Part shown: positions 26,741 to 36,510 of the stretch, piece by piece
How positions within the stretch are numbered: the first letter of the stretch is position 1
Layout: each line of letters opens with the position of its first letter
DNA from: Methanosarcina barkeri 3
Lineage (GTDB): Archaea; Halobacteriota; Methanosarcinia; Methanosarcinales; Methanosarcinaceae
Length of the DNA stretch: 64,000 nt
Reading direction: 5' to 3'
NCBI RefSeq assembly: GCF_000970305.1
Contig: NZ_CP009517.1
Location: forward strand, 3,968,001 to 4,032,000
The notes under the pieces: model-generated
The model's input: only the letters and a program-made list of their open reading frames with translations
Told to the model about the DNA's origin: nothing
Database searches by the model: none
Position numbers and translations under genes: made by a program

Positions 26741-28171
26741 TCATGTTTTCAACATCACTGTTTTTAAATCAAGGTATTCGGAAAGAGAATCAGGCCCGTT
26801 TTCTCTTCCTATTCCGCTCTGCCCGGTACCTCCAAAAGGAACTTCAGGAGCAATCTTAAGGTGCTGATTTAGCCAGATAATTCCTGCATTTAACTGTTCG
26901 CATCCTTTATGGGCTTTATCAAGATTTTTTGTCCATAGAGAGGCTCCAAGCCCATAACAGGTATTGTTAGCTTCTTCAATCGCTTCATCAAGATCTTTTA
27001 CCTGAACTACAGGTAACACCGGGCCAAATACTTCCTCTTTCAGAAGCCTGGACTCCCTGGGCACATCTGTAACAAGTGTAGGCTCGAAAAAAAATCCTTT
27101 ACTGCAGACACCGTTCTCAGGAACTCTGCCTCCTGTAACTATCCTGCCTTCATCCTTTTCTTCGACATCTTCGACAAGCTTTTTTATATATTCCCACTGC
27201 CTGCGGTTGTTAAGGGGTCCCATATCGATGTTTTCATGCATCCCGTTTCCAACCCTTAAATTCCGGATACCTGCTTCAAGCTTTTTTATGAACTTTTCAG
27301 CTACGGTTTCAAAAACAAACAGCCTCTTTACAGCAGTACAGGTTTGTCCGCAATTGTAAAATCTTCCCCTTAGAGCCCCTAAAACTGCAGCCTCAAGGTC
27401 AGCATCATCACAGACCAGCATGGGATCACTTCCTCCAAGCTCAAGGGTTACTCTTTTCATCCCACAGGCTGCAAGTTCGGCTACACGTTTTCCGGTTCTT
27501 GCTTCTCCGGTAAAGGATATTTTCTTTACCTTCGGGCTTTTAACCAGGCTTTCTCCCACAATATTCCCAGGGCCTGTAACGATATTGAGCACGCCTGGTG
27601 GAAGCCCTGCCTCACTCAGGATAGAAGCCAGGGTAAGGTTAGTGAGGGGAGTGTTGCTTGCAGGTTTCAGGACAAGCGTATTTCCTGATATCAGGGCAGG
27701 ACCTATCTTCCATGCCATTATAAGAGCAGGCATATTCCAGGGTATTATGGCTGCACAAACACCCAGAGGCTTTTTTACAGTAAAAGCGTATCCGTTTTGA
27801 GGAATCGGAACAAAGTCTCCGTGAGAACTACTTGCAAGCCCGCAATAGTACTCAAGGACATGTGCAAAACCTTCGATTTCATTTTTAGATTCGGCTAAAG
27901 GTTTACCTTGCTCCCTGGTGAGCAGGACGGCAAGTTCATCCTTTCTCTGTCTTACAATTCCCGCAGCTATGTAAAGAATCCTGGCTCTTTGCTGCGGAGA
28001 TGCGGAAGCCCAGCCTTTAAAAGCTGAAGATGCAGCTTCAACCGCCACCTCCACGTCATCTTCCGTGCCTTTCGGAACTCGGTCAATAAGTTCACATGTT
28101 GCTGGATTTATGATATCGAAAAATTCGCCGCTGTGCGCTTCCACAGCATTTCCGTTAATCTGCATTTTCAT
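26741..28171 (-). CDS. Aldehyde dehydrogenase, NAD(P)-dependent
   Basis: A 476-residue ALDH-superfamily enzyme that oxidises an aldehyde to a carboxylate. Visible residues: the catalytic Cys in FYNCGQTCTAVKR (about 272-284), the general-base Glu in TLELGGSDPM (about 241-250) and the oxyanion Asn in IPWNMPALIM (about 143-152). The nucleotide site KPASNTPL is at about 167-174. Substrate preference (lactaldehyde, succinate semialdehyde, betaine aldehyde and others) cannot be read from sequence. It is monocistronic by context. Confidence 0.92.
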   Translation of the reverse strand: MKMQINGNAVEAHSGEFFDIINPATCELIDRVPKGTEDDVEVAVEAASSAFKGWASASPQQRARILYIAAGIVRQRKDELAVLLTREQGKPLAESKNEIEGFAHVLEYYCGLASSSHGDFVPIPQNGYAFTVKKPLGVCAAIIPWNMPALIMAWKIGPALISGNTLVLKPASNTPLTNLTLASILSEAGLPPGVLNIVTGPGNIVGESLVKSPKVKKISFTGEARTGKRVAELAACGMKRVTLELGGSDPMLVCDDADLEAAVLGALRGRFYNCGQTCTAVKRLFVFETVAEKFIKKLEAGIRNLRVGNGMHENIDMGPLNNRRQWEYIKKLVEDVEEKDEGRIVTGGRVPENGVCSKGFFFEPTLVTDVPRESRLLKEEVFGPVLPVVQVKDLDEAIEEANNTCYGLGASLWTKNLDKAHKGCEQLNAGIIWLNQHLKIAPEVPFGGTGQSGIGRENGPDSLSEYLDLKTVMLKT

Positions 28172-28202
28172 ATCTATCAGTACTTACAAAGACCTATTTT
28201 AA

Positions 28203-28322
28203 GATAACAAGGTAATCTTCTGGAAGGAATAAAATAATGTTCTGGAAGGAACAAGGTAATCTTCTGGAAGGAATAAAATAATGTTCTGGAAGGAACAAGG
28301 TAATCTTCTGGAAGGAACAATA
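28203..28322. repeat. 52-bp composite tandem repeat
   Basis: More than two copies of a 52-bp unit made of two related 26-bp halves: GGTAATCTTCTGGAAGGAAT.. alternates with AAAATAATGTTCTGGAAGGAAC. It lies between the aldehyde dehydrogenase and DUF2298 genes. Confidence 0.85.
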
Positions 28323-28504
28323 TAAGATTCGGGGAAAATGAAGTAAGAAAAAGAATTAAATAATTTTTTCTACGATAAAAAATATAAACCTATTTACAAA
28401 ATACATATTATCAGCACTTCTGTCAGGTAAATAAAAAGTACACTTCAAGAGAGTGGGGCTTTGGAAAGTGTACTTTAACAAATGATTTTAAAGGGAAGAG
28501 AGCG

Positions 28505-30670
28505 GTGTTAGAGTATCTTTACGTAATTTTTTGGTTTATTTTTATTGAAATGCTGGGCCTGATTTCCATGCCTCTTGCCGGAATAGCTGGTGATCGGCTT
28601 GCTGATAGAGGATATTCTGCAGCAAGAACCCTGGGAATAGTGCTCGTTACGTATCTTGCCTGGCTTTTTTCCTACGTATGGGGCTTTAACAGACACACGA
28701 TCCTTATCTCAGTACTTCTACTTTGCCTTATATCGGGAATTGTCTATCGAAAACAAAGGATTTTACCGAAAAAGAACATCCTGTTTTCAAATGAGCTTGT
28801 ATTCGCTGCAGGCTTCTTTTTTTTTCTGCTTATACGCATGTATCTCCCTGAGATCTACAGGCATGAAAAGTTTATGGACTTTGCTTTTTTGAATGCAATA
28901 ACAAGAACTTCTTCTTTTCCTCCGGCAGATCCCTGGTTTGCAGGAGGTTCCCTTGAATTTTATTACTACTTCGGATACCTTTCTGTGGGAGTTCCTGGAA
29001 AACTACTTTCTGTCGAACCATCCATGCTTTTCAATCTGGCTATTGCGCTCACTTTCGCTCTTTCCTTCAATCTACTTTTCGGATTTGGATATAACCTCAC
29101 TAACGGAAAAATAAAGTACGGGCTTCTTACTGCCGTATCCGTGATTCTACTAGGAAATCTGCAGGGACTTAAAGAATTCATATCCATGTACCTTACCAGA
29201 GAGACGGTTCCAATGGGATACTACTGGAGCAGTTCGAGAGTTATCCCGTATACGATAAATGAGTTTCCTTACTTCAGTTTCATACACGGGGACCTTCATT
29301 CCCACATGCTTGCAATTCCGTTCCAGTTACTGGTACTTGCTTTCCTCCTGAATATATATCTAAGGAAAGATAGTGATCGTGCCTTTGAAGGTATACTGTC
29401 CTTTCTTATGTTTTCAATATCCATTGGCTACTTATTTCCTTCTAATTCATGGGATTTCCCGATATACCTTGGCCTGACATTTGCAGTTATTTTTGCTTTC
29501 TACTACGGGCGCTATATTCATAAAAAAAGCTTATCAAAATTCATTACTGTGTTTTTTGGAACAATTTTTTCGATTTCCATTTTTAGTCTTATTCCGTACT
29601 TGCCCTTTTATCTGTCATTTAAACCACAAGCTGCAGGTGGATTTGATTTTGTTCCGCCAGAACTTCGTACAACAATCGGAGAATTCCTGATCCTGTTCAG
29701 TCTCTTCCTTTTTTTGACTTTTTCTTTCCTCGCGAATCACCTGGAACTCAGAAGAAAAAAACAGTACTTCATCTTATTGACAGGAATATCGTTGTTTCTT
29801 GCCAGAGAATGGACTATTTCCCTGCTTGTAATCCTTCTCCCTTTACTTACTCTTTCGCTTTATTCTTTCATAAAAGACCTTCCTGAGAGAAGTAGTACAG
29901 GATTCGTCTCGCTTCTGATCGCAATGGCTGCGTTCATAGCTCTTATCTGCGAAATCATCTTTCTCGACGACCCTATTTCCGGAAGTTTCGCCCGTATGAA
30001 TACTGTTTTCAAATTTTATATGCATTTATGGATTTTTCTAGCTATTGCAGCTTCTTATTCTTTCTATTACCTTTATTTCCGCTACAGAATTCCTCTGGAG
30101 AATAGTCTTCCTACAAATAGGGTCTATGGAAAAAAAGTCTGGACATTCTCACTTATGCTCCTGGTCCTCTCATGCAGCGTGTTTCCCGTAGTATCAACCT
30201 TTACGAGAATAGAAGATATGAATGCAAAACCTGCTCTTGACGGCATGGAATATATGAAAAAACTGGACAGAGGGGATTATGATGCCATAAAATGGATTCA
30301 GGAAAATGTAAAGGGAGTTCCGGTGATTCTTGAAGCTTCCTCAGATGACAGCAGTTATCGTTATACCTCGCGTGTCTCGGCAAATACCGGGCTTCCTACG
30401 ATTATCGGATGGACAAGGCATGAGAGGTTTTGGGGAAGAGACAATAAAGAAATCGCAAAAAGGCTTGAAGACGTAAATATCATTTACAGTACAAGCAGTG
30501 AAAAAAAAGCTCTTGAGCTTATGAATAAATATAACGTAAGCTATGTGTATATTGGTCAACTTGAACGGCAGATGTATGATATAAAGGCGGATAAGTTCGA
30601 GGATGAAACTTATTTTGAACCGGTTTACCAGAGTTCAGTCCGGATTTACAAAGTAAAAAAGAAATTCTGA
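28505..30670 (+). CDS. DUF2298 polytopic membrane protein
   Basis: A 721-residue membrane protein matching the archaeal DUF2298/Chlor_Arch_YYY family, proposed to act in surface glycan assembly. About 14-16 hydrophobic helices run to about residue 565, followed by a soluble C-terminal domain. The first large loop carries PPADPWFAGGSLEFYYYFGYL (about 139-159). A later loop carries SFIHGDLHSHMLAIPFQL, conserved-type His and acidic residues reminiscent of GT-C glycosyltransferases. The start is a GTG after GGGAAGAGAGC. It is followed after 130 bp by the glycosyltransferase-flippase fusion gene, so a functional link is likely. Confidence 0.85.
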   Translation: MLEYLYVIFWFIFIEMLGLISMPLAGIAGDRLADRGYSAARTLGIVLVTYLAWLFSYVWGFNRHTILISVLLLCLISGIVYRKQRILPKKNILFSNELVFAAGFFFFLLIRMYLPEIYRHEKFMDFAFLNAITRTSSFPPADPWFAGGSLEFYYYFGYLSVGVPGKLLSVEPSMLFNLAIALTFALSFNLLFGFGYNLTNGKIKYGLLTAVSVILLGNLQGLKEFISMYLTRETVPMGYYWSSSRVIPYTINEFPYFSFIHGDLHSHMLAIPFQLLVLAFLLNIYLRKDSDRAFEGILSFLMFSISIGYLFPSNSWDFPIYLGLTFAVIFAFYYGRYIHKKSLSKFITVFFGTIFSISIFSLIPYLPFYLSFKPQAAGGFDFVPPELRTTIGEFLILFSLFLFLTFSFLANHLELRRKKQYFILLTGISLFLAREWTISLLVILLPLLTLSLYSFIKDLPERSSTGFVSLLIAMAAFIALICEIIFLDDPISGSFARMNTVFKFYMHLWIFLAIAASYSFYYLYFRYRIPLENSLPTNRVYGKKVWTFSLMLLVLSCSVFPVVSTFTRIEDMNAKPALDGMEYMKKLDRGDYDAIKWIQENVKGVPVILEASSDDSSYRYTSRVSANTGLPTIIGWTRHERFWGRDNKEIAKRLEDVNIIYSTSSEKKALELMNKYNVSYVYIGQLERQMYDIKADKFEDETYFEPVYQSSVRIYKVKKKF

Positions 30671-30802
30671 GTTTTTGGTTTTTAGGTGTAACCTTAAACC
30701 CATGATTATATAATAGTCCATTTATATAAGTATAGAAAAGTCCGTTTATGTAATTTATAGATTCGCTCCTAATACTGGAATGAAAATAGAGGGGTCTTAT
30801 CC

Positions 30803-32542
30803 ATTACCAGCGTATCGGTAGTTTTACCAGCTTATAATGAGGCAGCGAATATCAAGAAGGCTGTCTTTGTCACAGCAGAGACACTTTTTAAAATAACGGA
30901 TCAGTTCGAGATCATCATAGCAGAAGACGGCAGCACGGACGGTACGGACCGGATAGCTTCCAGACTCTCGGAACAGCATGCTTATGTTGTCCACCTGCAC
31001 TCGGATAAACGGCAGGGTCGGGGAAAAGCTCTTAACCGGGCTTTTAAAGTCGCTTCAGGAGAAGTCCTTTGCTATATTGATGTGGATCTTGCAACAGATA
31101 TGAAGTATCTGGAAAAACTGATCAAGGCTGTGAGCACAGATGGTTATGATTTTGCTACAGGCTCAAGAATGATGCCCGATAGTGATGCAAAAAGGCCTTT
31201 TAAACGGGAGTTTGCAAGCAGAGGATATAATTTTCTGGTGAGACTTTTTCTAAATTCAAAGCTTTGTGACCACCAGTGTGGTTTTAAGGCTTTCAGGAGA
31301 GAAGCTCTCTTTGAGTTTCTTGATGAGATCGAGAATGAACACTGGTTCTGGGACACCGAAGTACTCGTAAGAGCCCAGCATAAAAGATATAAAGTAATAG
31401 AATTTCCGGTTTACTGGAGGCATGGAGAGTCAAGTAAGGTTAATCTGGCAAAAGATGTCAAAGGAATGGGGTCTGAGATATTTCGTCTCTGGCGGGAACT
31501 CTCATCCCCGCCCGGAGTTTCAGGCAAAGGAAAAATCTTCTTAACAGCTACTCTCGCAATTCTGATCCTTACACTTGTTGCAACCTTCCTTGGCGCATCC
31601 GATATTCTGGAAAACATGAAGCAGGCATCCCTCAGGACTTTGATTATAGCTGTTCTGGTATACTGTGCTTCCTGGCCTTTAAGAGGAGTACGCTTTCAGC
31701 AGATCCTTAACAGGCTTGGAAATCAATACGGAGTTGGATTTCTTACAGGCAGCATTTTTATCAGCCAATCCGCAAATGTAATTCTTCCGGCACGGATAGG
31801 AGACCTGAGCAGGATGTATATCCTGAAAAAAAGCAAAGACCTTGACTTTACAACTAGCTTTTCCTCACTAACTGTAGAAAGAGTATTCGATGTAGTTGCA
31901 ATTACTTCTATAGCAGTACTTGCATCTTCAGGGGCTGCTTCCCATTTTGAACTTGCACCTTGGATGAACTCTCTGATAAAGCTGTCCGGACTTTCAGTAG
32001 TGATTTTCTTTTTAATTCTATTTACTGTATCTTTCCGAGAAAGTACCAATATAAAGATATTGGAAGTGGAAAATGTTCAGAAAGGACTTTCTGGAAAAAT
32101 GAAAGGCTTTGCATCTACTTTTCTCCATCAGATAAGTATCGTTGCCGTACATCCAAGCTCGTTTCTGGCTGTGACTGCATCGTCTCTTCTTATATGGGGA
32201 ACAGATATATTCACCTGTTTCTTTGTTTTTAAATCATTTCCGGCAGTCGGGGAAAGTGTCTCGTCCACATATATGATATCACTGATTTTCCTGGCTGTAG
32301 CCCTTGGAAATATTGCAAAAATCTTTCCAATAACACCTGGAGCTATAGGAACATATGAAGTTGCCCTTACTGCAGTCTTCGGGATTGGAGGAATAAGCCC
32401 GGAAATAGGATTTACGGTTGCTGTGCTCGATCATATTATAAAAAATTCAATTACTTTGATAGGAGGCGGTCTTGCTCTCTCGGAACTTGGACTCAGATGG
32501 AGAGAAGTGCTCTGTACTGAGAAGGATATTTTAAAAGGATAA
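30803..32542 (+). CDS. GT2 glycosyltransferase fused to flippase-like membrane domain (start anomalous)
   Basis: The reading frame is open from 30773 and encodes a complete GT2 domain from 30803: SVSVVLPAYNEAANIKK, IIIAEDGSTDGTDR, GRGKALNRAF and the metal-binding DVDLATD. A membrane half of about 300 residues follows, of the lysylphosphatidylglycerol-synthase-TM/UPF0104 type. It probably adds a sugar to a lipid carrier and helps move it. No ATG, GTG or TTG exists in frame until 31082, which would cut away the first 93 residues of the catalytic domain. A GAGGGG site ends nine bases before ATT at 30803. Alternatively, a one-base loss in the GGGG run separates the gene from ATG 30780. Confidence 0.8.
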   Translation: MTSVSVVLPAYNEAANIKKAVFVTAETLFKITDQFEIIIAEDGSTDGTDRIASRLSEQHAYVVHLHSDKRQGRGKALNRAFKVASGEVLCYIDVDLATDMKYLEKLIKAVSTDGYDFATGSRMMPDSDAKRPFKREFASRGYNFLVRLFLNSKLCDHQCGFKAFRREALFEFLDEIENEHWFWDTEVLVRAQHKRYKVIEFPVYWRHGESSKVNLAKDVKGMGSEIFRLWRELSSPPGVSGKGKIFLTATLAILILTLVATFLGASDILENMKQASLRTLIIAVLVYCASWPLRGVRFQQILNRLGNQYGVGFLTGSIFISQSANVILPARIGDLSRMYILKKSKDLDFTTSFSSLTVERVFDVVAITSIAVLASSGAASHFELAPWMNSLIKLSGLSVVIFFLILFTVSFRESTNIKILEVENVQKGLSGKMKGFASTFLHQISIVAVHPSSFLAVTASSLLIWGTDIFTCFFVFKSFPAVGESVSSTYMISLIFLAVALGNIAKIFPITPGAIGTYEVALTAVFGIGGISPEIGFTVAVLDHIIKNSITLIGGGLALSELGLRWREVLCTEKDILKG

Positions 32543-32564
32543 AACAGGATACTCAAGATAATAA

Positions 32565-32760
32565 ATAGAGTAAACAAAGTAAGAATAAACAAAGTAAACA
32601 GAATAAACAAAGTAAACAGAATAAACAAAGTAAACAGAATAAACAAAGTAAACAGAATAAACAAAGTAAACAGAATAAACAAAGTAAACAGAATAAACAA
32701 AGTAAACAGAATAAACAAAGTAAACAGAATAAGCAAAGTAAACAGAATAAACAGAATATG
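32565..32760. repeat. 18-bp tandem repeat, about ten copies
   Basis: About ten near-perfect copies of AAAGTAAACAGAATAAAC directly after the glycosyltransferase gene. The unit is a multiple of three, so it opens long meaningless frames on the other strand. Confidence 0.93.
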
Positions 32761-32946
32761 CAGCAGAAAGAGTGAACAGGGCATAGCCAGGATTTGCTGA
32801 GTAAACAAGTAAGCAAGGTAAGCAGAATAGTTAAAATCAGACCTGATATATAAGTCAAAGAGTTTAAGAAATAACCGAAGCATTAATACAAAGAGTTAAA
32901 AATAATAACCACATGCTTTACTCGAATTGATAGTTAAGTGGAAGAA

Positions 32947-33303
32947 ATGTCTGAAAAAAAATTAATCAAAGTAAAGGATTCATATTGTCTTCCGGAAGAT
33001 GTACTTGATGCTGTGAATGCGGCAATGAACGAGGATGTGGAAGAAATCGTTAATCTGCTTAAGGTTCTTTCAGATCCGACCCGCCTGAGAATTCTCAAAG
33101 CTCTTGAAGTCCAGAGTCTCTGTGTCTGTGTCCTTGTTAACTGCACAGACCAGCAGCATTCAGCCCTTTCGTACCATCTTAAACTATTAAAAGAAGCAGG
33201 CCTGGTAAACTCACAAAGAGAACGGAGTTTTCAGGTTTATGAACTCACAAAATTCGGAAACCTGCTCCTAAAACATATTGAAAAACACTTCGAAAAGGTA
33301 TAA
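32947..33303 (+). CDS. ArsR-family transcriptional regulator
   Basis: A 118-residue winged-helix repressor-type protein. The helix-turn-helix spans about residues 35-95 (LKVLSDPTRLRILKAL, then QQHSALSYHLKLLKEAGLV). The metal-site helix carries SLCVCVLVNC, close to the ELCVCDL thiol motif of ArsR/SmtB metal sensors, so a thiophilic metal or redox signal is plausible. The ATG at 32947 follows GTGGAAG; a GTG at 32938 is also in frame. It converges with nikR. No target gene is adjacent apart from possible autoregulation. Confidence 0.9.
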   Translation: MSEKKLIKVKDSYCLPEDVLDAVNAAMNEDVEEIVNLLKVLSDPTRLRILKALEVQSLCVCVLVNCTDQQHSALSYHLKLLKEAGLVNSQRERSFQVYELTKFGNLLLKHIEKHFEKV

Positions 33304-33355
33304 ATATAAAAGTCAAGAGGGATTTATTCTCTTTGAAGTGAAGTATTTTCCCTCT

Positions 33356-33525
33356 AGAAATCTTTTATTTTGAGTCTTTTCTTTAGAATCTTTTATTTTG
33401 AGTCTTTTCTTTAGAATCTTTTATTTTGAGTCTTTTCTTTAGAATCTTTTATTTTGAGTCTTTTCTTTAGAATCTTTTATTTTGAGTCTTTTCTTTAGAA
33501 TCTTTTATTTTGAGTCTTTTCTTTA
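33356..33525. repeat. 28-bp tandem repeat, six copies
   Basis: Six perfect or near-perfect copies of AGAATCTTTTATTTTGAGTC plus TTTTCTTT between convergent arsR-type and nikR genes. The T-rich units would serve as a bidirectional terminator region only on one strand. Confidence 0.93.
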
Positions 33526-33574
33526 CTCCATTCTTACCTTCTCATGACTGTTCAAAACAAACACTTAGAGAAGA

Positions 33575-33997
33575 TCAGATTTGTTCGTTTGATGCTACAG
33601 TAGTAAGCTTTGAGAATTTTACCCCTTTGAGGGCCATTATAGCTTCGGCAAGCTCCTTAATTTCTTCACCTTCCCCATCGAGAACAATTACTTCAAAGCA
33701 ATTGTCATGATCAAGGTGTATATGCACTGATGATTTTATCAGGTGAGAGTAGTGGTGCTGAATATCTGCAAGGGCATTCGAGAGACCTCTTTTTGTATGG
33801 TCATAAATAACCGAAACGGTCCCGACGCGGTAACCCTTAATGTCACCCATCCATTCGTAATAAGAAATGTAACTTCTAATGGCATCTCTTATGCCTTCGG
33901 AACGAGAAGAATAACCTCTTTTTTCGATAATCTCATCAAATTTACCCAAAAGGGTGTCGGGAAGGGAAACTCCTATCCTCATAAGTTCTGTTTCCAT
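33575..33997 (-). CDS. nikR: Nickel-responsive regulator NikR
   Basis: A 140-residue ribbon-helix-helix regulator with an ACT-like nickel-binding domain. The N-terminal RHH is at about 5-48 ([18 protein letters not shown], then [16 protein letters not shown]). The nickel ligands keep the spacing of E. coli NikR: H81, H92, H94 and C100 correspond to H76, H87, H89 and C95. It represses nickel uptake when nickel is plentiful. In methanogens nickel is needed for F430, hydrogenases and CODH. A metal-chelate-type ABC transporter cluster lies 2.5 kb upstream on the same strand. Confidence 0.96.
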   Translation of the reverse strand: METELMRIGVSLPDTLLGKFDEIIEKRGYSSRSEGIRDAIRSYISYYEWMGDIKGYRVGTVSVIYDHTKRGLSNALADIQHHYSHLIKSSVHIHLDHDNCFEVIVLDGEGEEIKELAEAIMALKGVKFSKLTTVASNEQI

Positions 33998-34032
33998 AAT
34001 ATCACCGGATAATCTTGGATTTGTTTACGAGT

Positions 34033-34068
34033 TAATACTTTAGTATATTACACGTAGCACTATATATG
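34033..34068 (-). promoter_or_regulatory. nikR promoter with overlapping palindrome
   Basis: On the minus strand, a TATA box (ATATATAG, about 34059-34068) is followed about 20 bases later by an inverted repeat (34033-34050, TAATACT and AGTATATTA arms). This covers the expected start site. The arrangement suits repression, possibly autoregulation by NikR. Confidence 0.45.
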
Positions 34069-34678
34069 TTTTTTTCACATAGCCACTAATATAAAAGAGT
34101 TTCTAACAAATATTCGTTCTTTACTAATATTAATCTTTGGGAATAGCTTACGTCTACTAACCAGAAAATATATAGGCTTTTTTATTTTGGAAAAAGTAAT
34201 TATTCAGTCTGAAGAAAATAATATTAATAACTATTAGTAGTATTTGGAAGTCAAATTTGTTTCGAATTATTTTTCAGTTATTTTTCAGTTATTTTTCAGT
34301 TATTTTTCAGTTATAACTGTTGATTGTACTTCATCTGAGTCCATTAATACGTGGCCAATTCTATTTGTCAAGGAGAAAACGACATCGTTAAACCAATTTT
34401 TGATTAACTTGACAACATATAAAAGAAAATATAAAAATAAAATAAAAGTAGAAGAAGTTTTAAACAAATTATTTTTTAATAAAATTTAAGAAAATTATAT
34501 GTAAGATCGATTCCAGGCACGAGTACATTTTCCAGATAAGCCCACTTTCTCAATACTAACGTTTCAACATTTTCTGAATTATCTCAGCGTTTTTGAGTTT
34601 TCTCAGAGCTCTTTAAGTGACTTTACACTTTTAAATCGTTTTGGCATTTTTCTGTGTCACGGTCTTTTCTTATCATCT
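34069..34678. other. Intergenic, no gene
   Basis: A+T-rich DNA between nikR and the ligase gene. About four and a half copies of an 11-bp unit (TTTTTCAGTTA) lie at 34262-34315. An 81-codon open frame at 34244-34489 begins by running through that repeat and shows no protein-like features, so I do not call it. Confidence 0.5.
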
Positions 34679-36037
34679 CTATCGCCTGTCCACAAGCCTT
34701 TTAGGCCTGCCTTTTATTCTGTTAAGTTCGAGACCCATAGGGCCCGTGAAATTGAATATTATTTTGAAAGTACCTTCGGCATAAGCCCTGGAAAGCGGAG
34801 GCTTATATTTAAGAAAAGTGCGAAGAAAGTTCTCCTTTATACGATCCCGGTCGCACACCTCAGGACTTTCACATTCCATACTTACCCTGAGTACGGTTTC
34901 TCCTTCATCCTCTGCGCCATAAAGAAAAGCCTCATATTCTCCAGTTAGATAGTCCATGTTTTCGCGCTGAAAAACGCCTCTTTCCACATCTACACGGTTA
35001 AAGGGAGCTCCTTCTACCCACACAGTTTCAGCCTCCCGCTGAGGAGTCATAATCTTCATATGCGTCCTTCCGCAGGGACACTGTTTGCGCGTGAGCACCA
35101 CAGTTGTGTCTTCGGTATCATAGTTTAAAAGAAGGGTGCCCGCTTTCGCCCCAACAGGCAGCAGTGTACTCAGGATAACCCTTCCGCATTCTCCGTCAGG
35201 TACATAATTCTCCACATGGGGATCGTAAATATCAACGTGGACAAGGTCTTCAGGCACATGCAGCCCTGATACCTCATCACACTCACCACACATCGTACCT
35301 TCCGTGCTTCCATAAGTATTATAAACCGGACAGCCCCAGATTTCCGAAAGGTAGTTCCTTGACTCTTCAGCAAAGGATTCTCCTCCCACGACAAGTTTAT
35401 CTACACCTGACTCCCGAGGGTCAATACCTTCTGCCTGTAACCTTCTGGCGAGGTTAAGTAGTTTGAATACACTGCCTACTATACCTGTAGGCCTGTAAGC
35501 TTCGATAACACGCAGGGGAAACGTGCATTTACCCTCAGGAATAATACTCATACCAAGCTGCCTGGCCGCAAGGGTCATGGTGTTTGCCCCTACATTCATT
35601 CCATAAGAAGCACAGACAACAACCCTGTCTCCAGGACCGAAGCCCTGTGACCTGAAAATACGTGCGTACTTTTCCGAATACCGTTCCCAGTCTTCCCATG
35701 TAAGGAAAAAACTCTTTGGGTTTCCGCTAGTTCCGCTAGTCTCATGAACTGTGAAAACGTCCTCCCATCCCACACTCCTGAACATGAATTCGTTCATTTC
35801 CGGAGGTTGGTTTTCACGGATAGTGTTTCCCGAGATTATGGGAAGGTCCAGAAGGTCCTCATGGGTTTTAATCTCAGCCGGATCCACGCCCTGCTTTTCA
35901 AACCATTTTCTGTAAAAAGGAGAATGTTCTGCCGCATATTTTACCGTGTACCTTACCCGCTCCTCTATGAGAGCATCCAGTTCTTCCCTGTCCATGGTTT
36001 CGATTTCAGGATTGAAATAAGGTCTTGAGTTGTCCAT
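34679..36037 (-). CDS. Phenylacetate-CoA ligase / F390 synthetase-like enzyme
   Basis: A 452-residue ANL-superfamily adenylating enzyme of the PaaK group. In methanogens, members include coenzyme F390 synthetase, which adenylates F420 under oxygen stress. The AMP-binding loop is HETSGTSGNPKSFFLTW (about 101-117). YNTYGSTEGTMCGEC (about 238-252), LNYDTEDT (about 320) and CPCGRTHMKI mark the adenylate and hinge regions. The Cys-rich turns are typical of this group. I start at the ATG at 36037, which has GGGGGTGC upstream, instead of the in-frame ATG at 36052. The substrate is not certain. Confidence 0.82.
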   Translation of the reverse strand: MDNSRPYFNPEIETMDREELDALIEERVRYTVKYAAEHSPFYRKWFEKQGVDPAEIKTHEDLLDLPIISGNTIRENQPPEMNEFMFRSVGWEDVFTVHETSGTSGNPKSFFLTWEDWERYSEKYARIFRSQGFGPGDRVVVCASYGMNVGANTMTLAARQLGMSIIPEGKCTFPLRVIEAYRPTGIVGSVFKLLNLARRLQAEGIDPRESGVDKLVVGGESFAEESRNYLSEIWGCPVYNTYGSTEGTMCGECDEVSGLHVPEDLVHVDIYDPHVENYVPDGECGRVILSTLLPVGAKAGTLLLNYDTEDTTVVLTRKQCPCGRTHMKIMTPQREAETVWVEGAPFNRVDVERGVFQRENMDYLTGEYEAFLYGAEDEGETVLRVSMECESPEVCDRDRIKENFLRTFLKYKPPLSRAYAEGTFKIIFNFTGPMGLELNRIKGRPKRLVDRR

Positions 36038-36142
36038 AGAAAGCACCCCCAAATAGAATAAGATCAGAAAACCTGTTATTTATTAGCTTCAAAGATGAAA
36101 TCTTTTCTGCGATCTTTAAATTATTAACCTTTTTGAATATTA

Positions 36143-36338
36143 AAAATAATAAAAGGAGTAGAAATAATAAGAGGAGTAGAAATAATAAGAGGAGTAGAAA
36201 TAATAAGAGGAGTAGAAATAATAAGAGGAGTAGAAATAATAAGAGGAGTAGAAATAATAAGAGGAGTAGAAATAATAAGAGGAGTAGAAATAACAAGAGG
36301 AGTAGAAATAACAAGAGGAGTAGAAATAACAAGATGGG
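36143..36338. repeat. 18-bp tandem repeat, about eleven copies
   Basis: About eleven copies of AATAATAAGAGGAGTAGA, the last ones with AACAAG. The unit contains AGGAG-like purine runs. It lies between the ABC ATPase stop and the ligase gene. Confidence 0.93.
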
Positions 36339-36510
36339 TAGATAAGATCCTGCCCTCTTTCCTTCTATCTTTTTTCTCTTGAGGCTGCATTTTTATGGAT
36401 CTGTTTTATTTCACCTTTTTTAGATTTTTCTATTTTTATGTGTGCTTTTATTTTTAGATTTATATTTAATGCATGTTTATATTAAAATTGATATTTATAT
36501 TATATTTTGT

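Noticed and set aside
32431-32883. Minus-strand open frame of 150 codons with repeated ILFTLF units
   Set aside because: It is the 18-bp tandem repeat read in frame; the unit length is a multiple of three. It also overlaps the end of the glycosyltransferase gene.
33356-33525. Possible CRISPR array (28-bp repeats)
   Set aside because: The copies are directly adjacent with no spacers, so it is a plain tandem repeat. The same holds for all other arrays here.
34244-34489. 81-codon frame between nikR and the ligase gene
   Set aside because: It starts in an 11-bp repeat, is very A+T-rich and shows no protein family or ribosome-binding site.
36006-36390. Open frames on both strands made of LLLLFL, VISTPL or NNKRSR units
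   Set aside because: All are readings of the 18-bp tandem repeat; no non-repeat protein sequence supports them.
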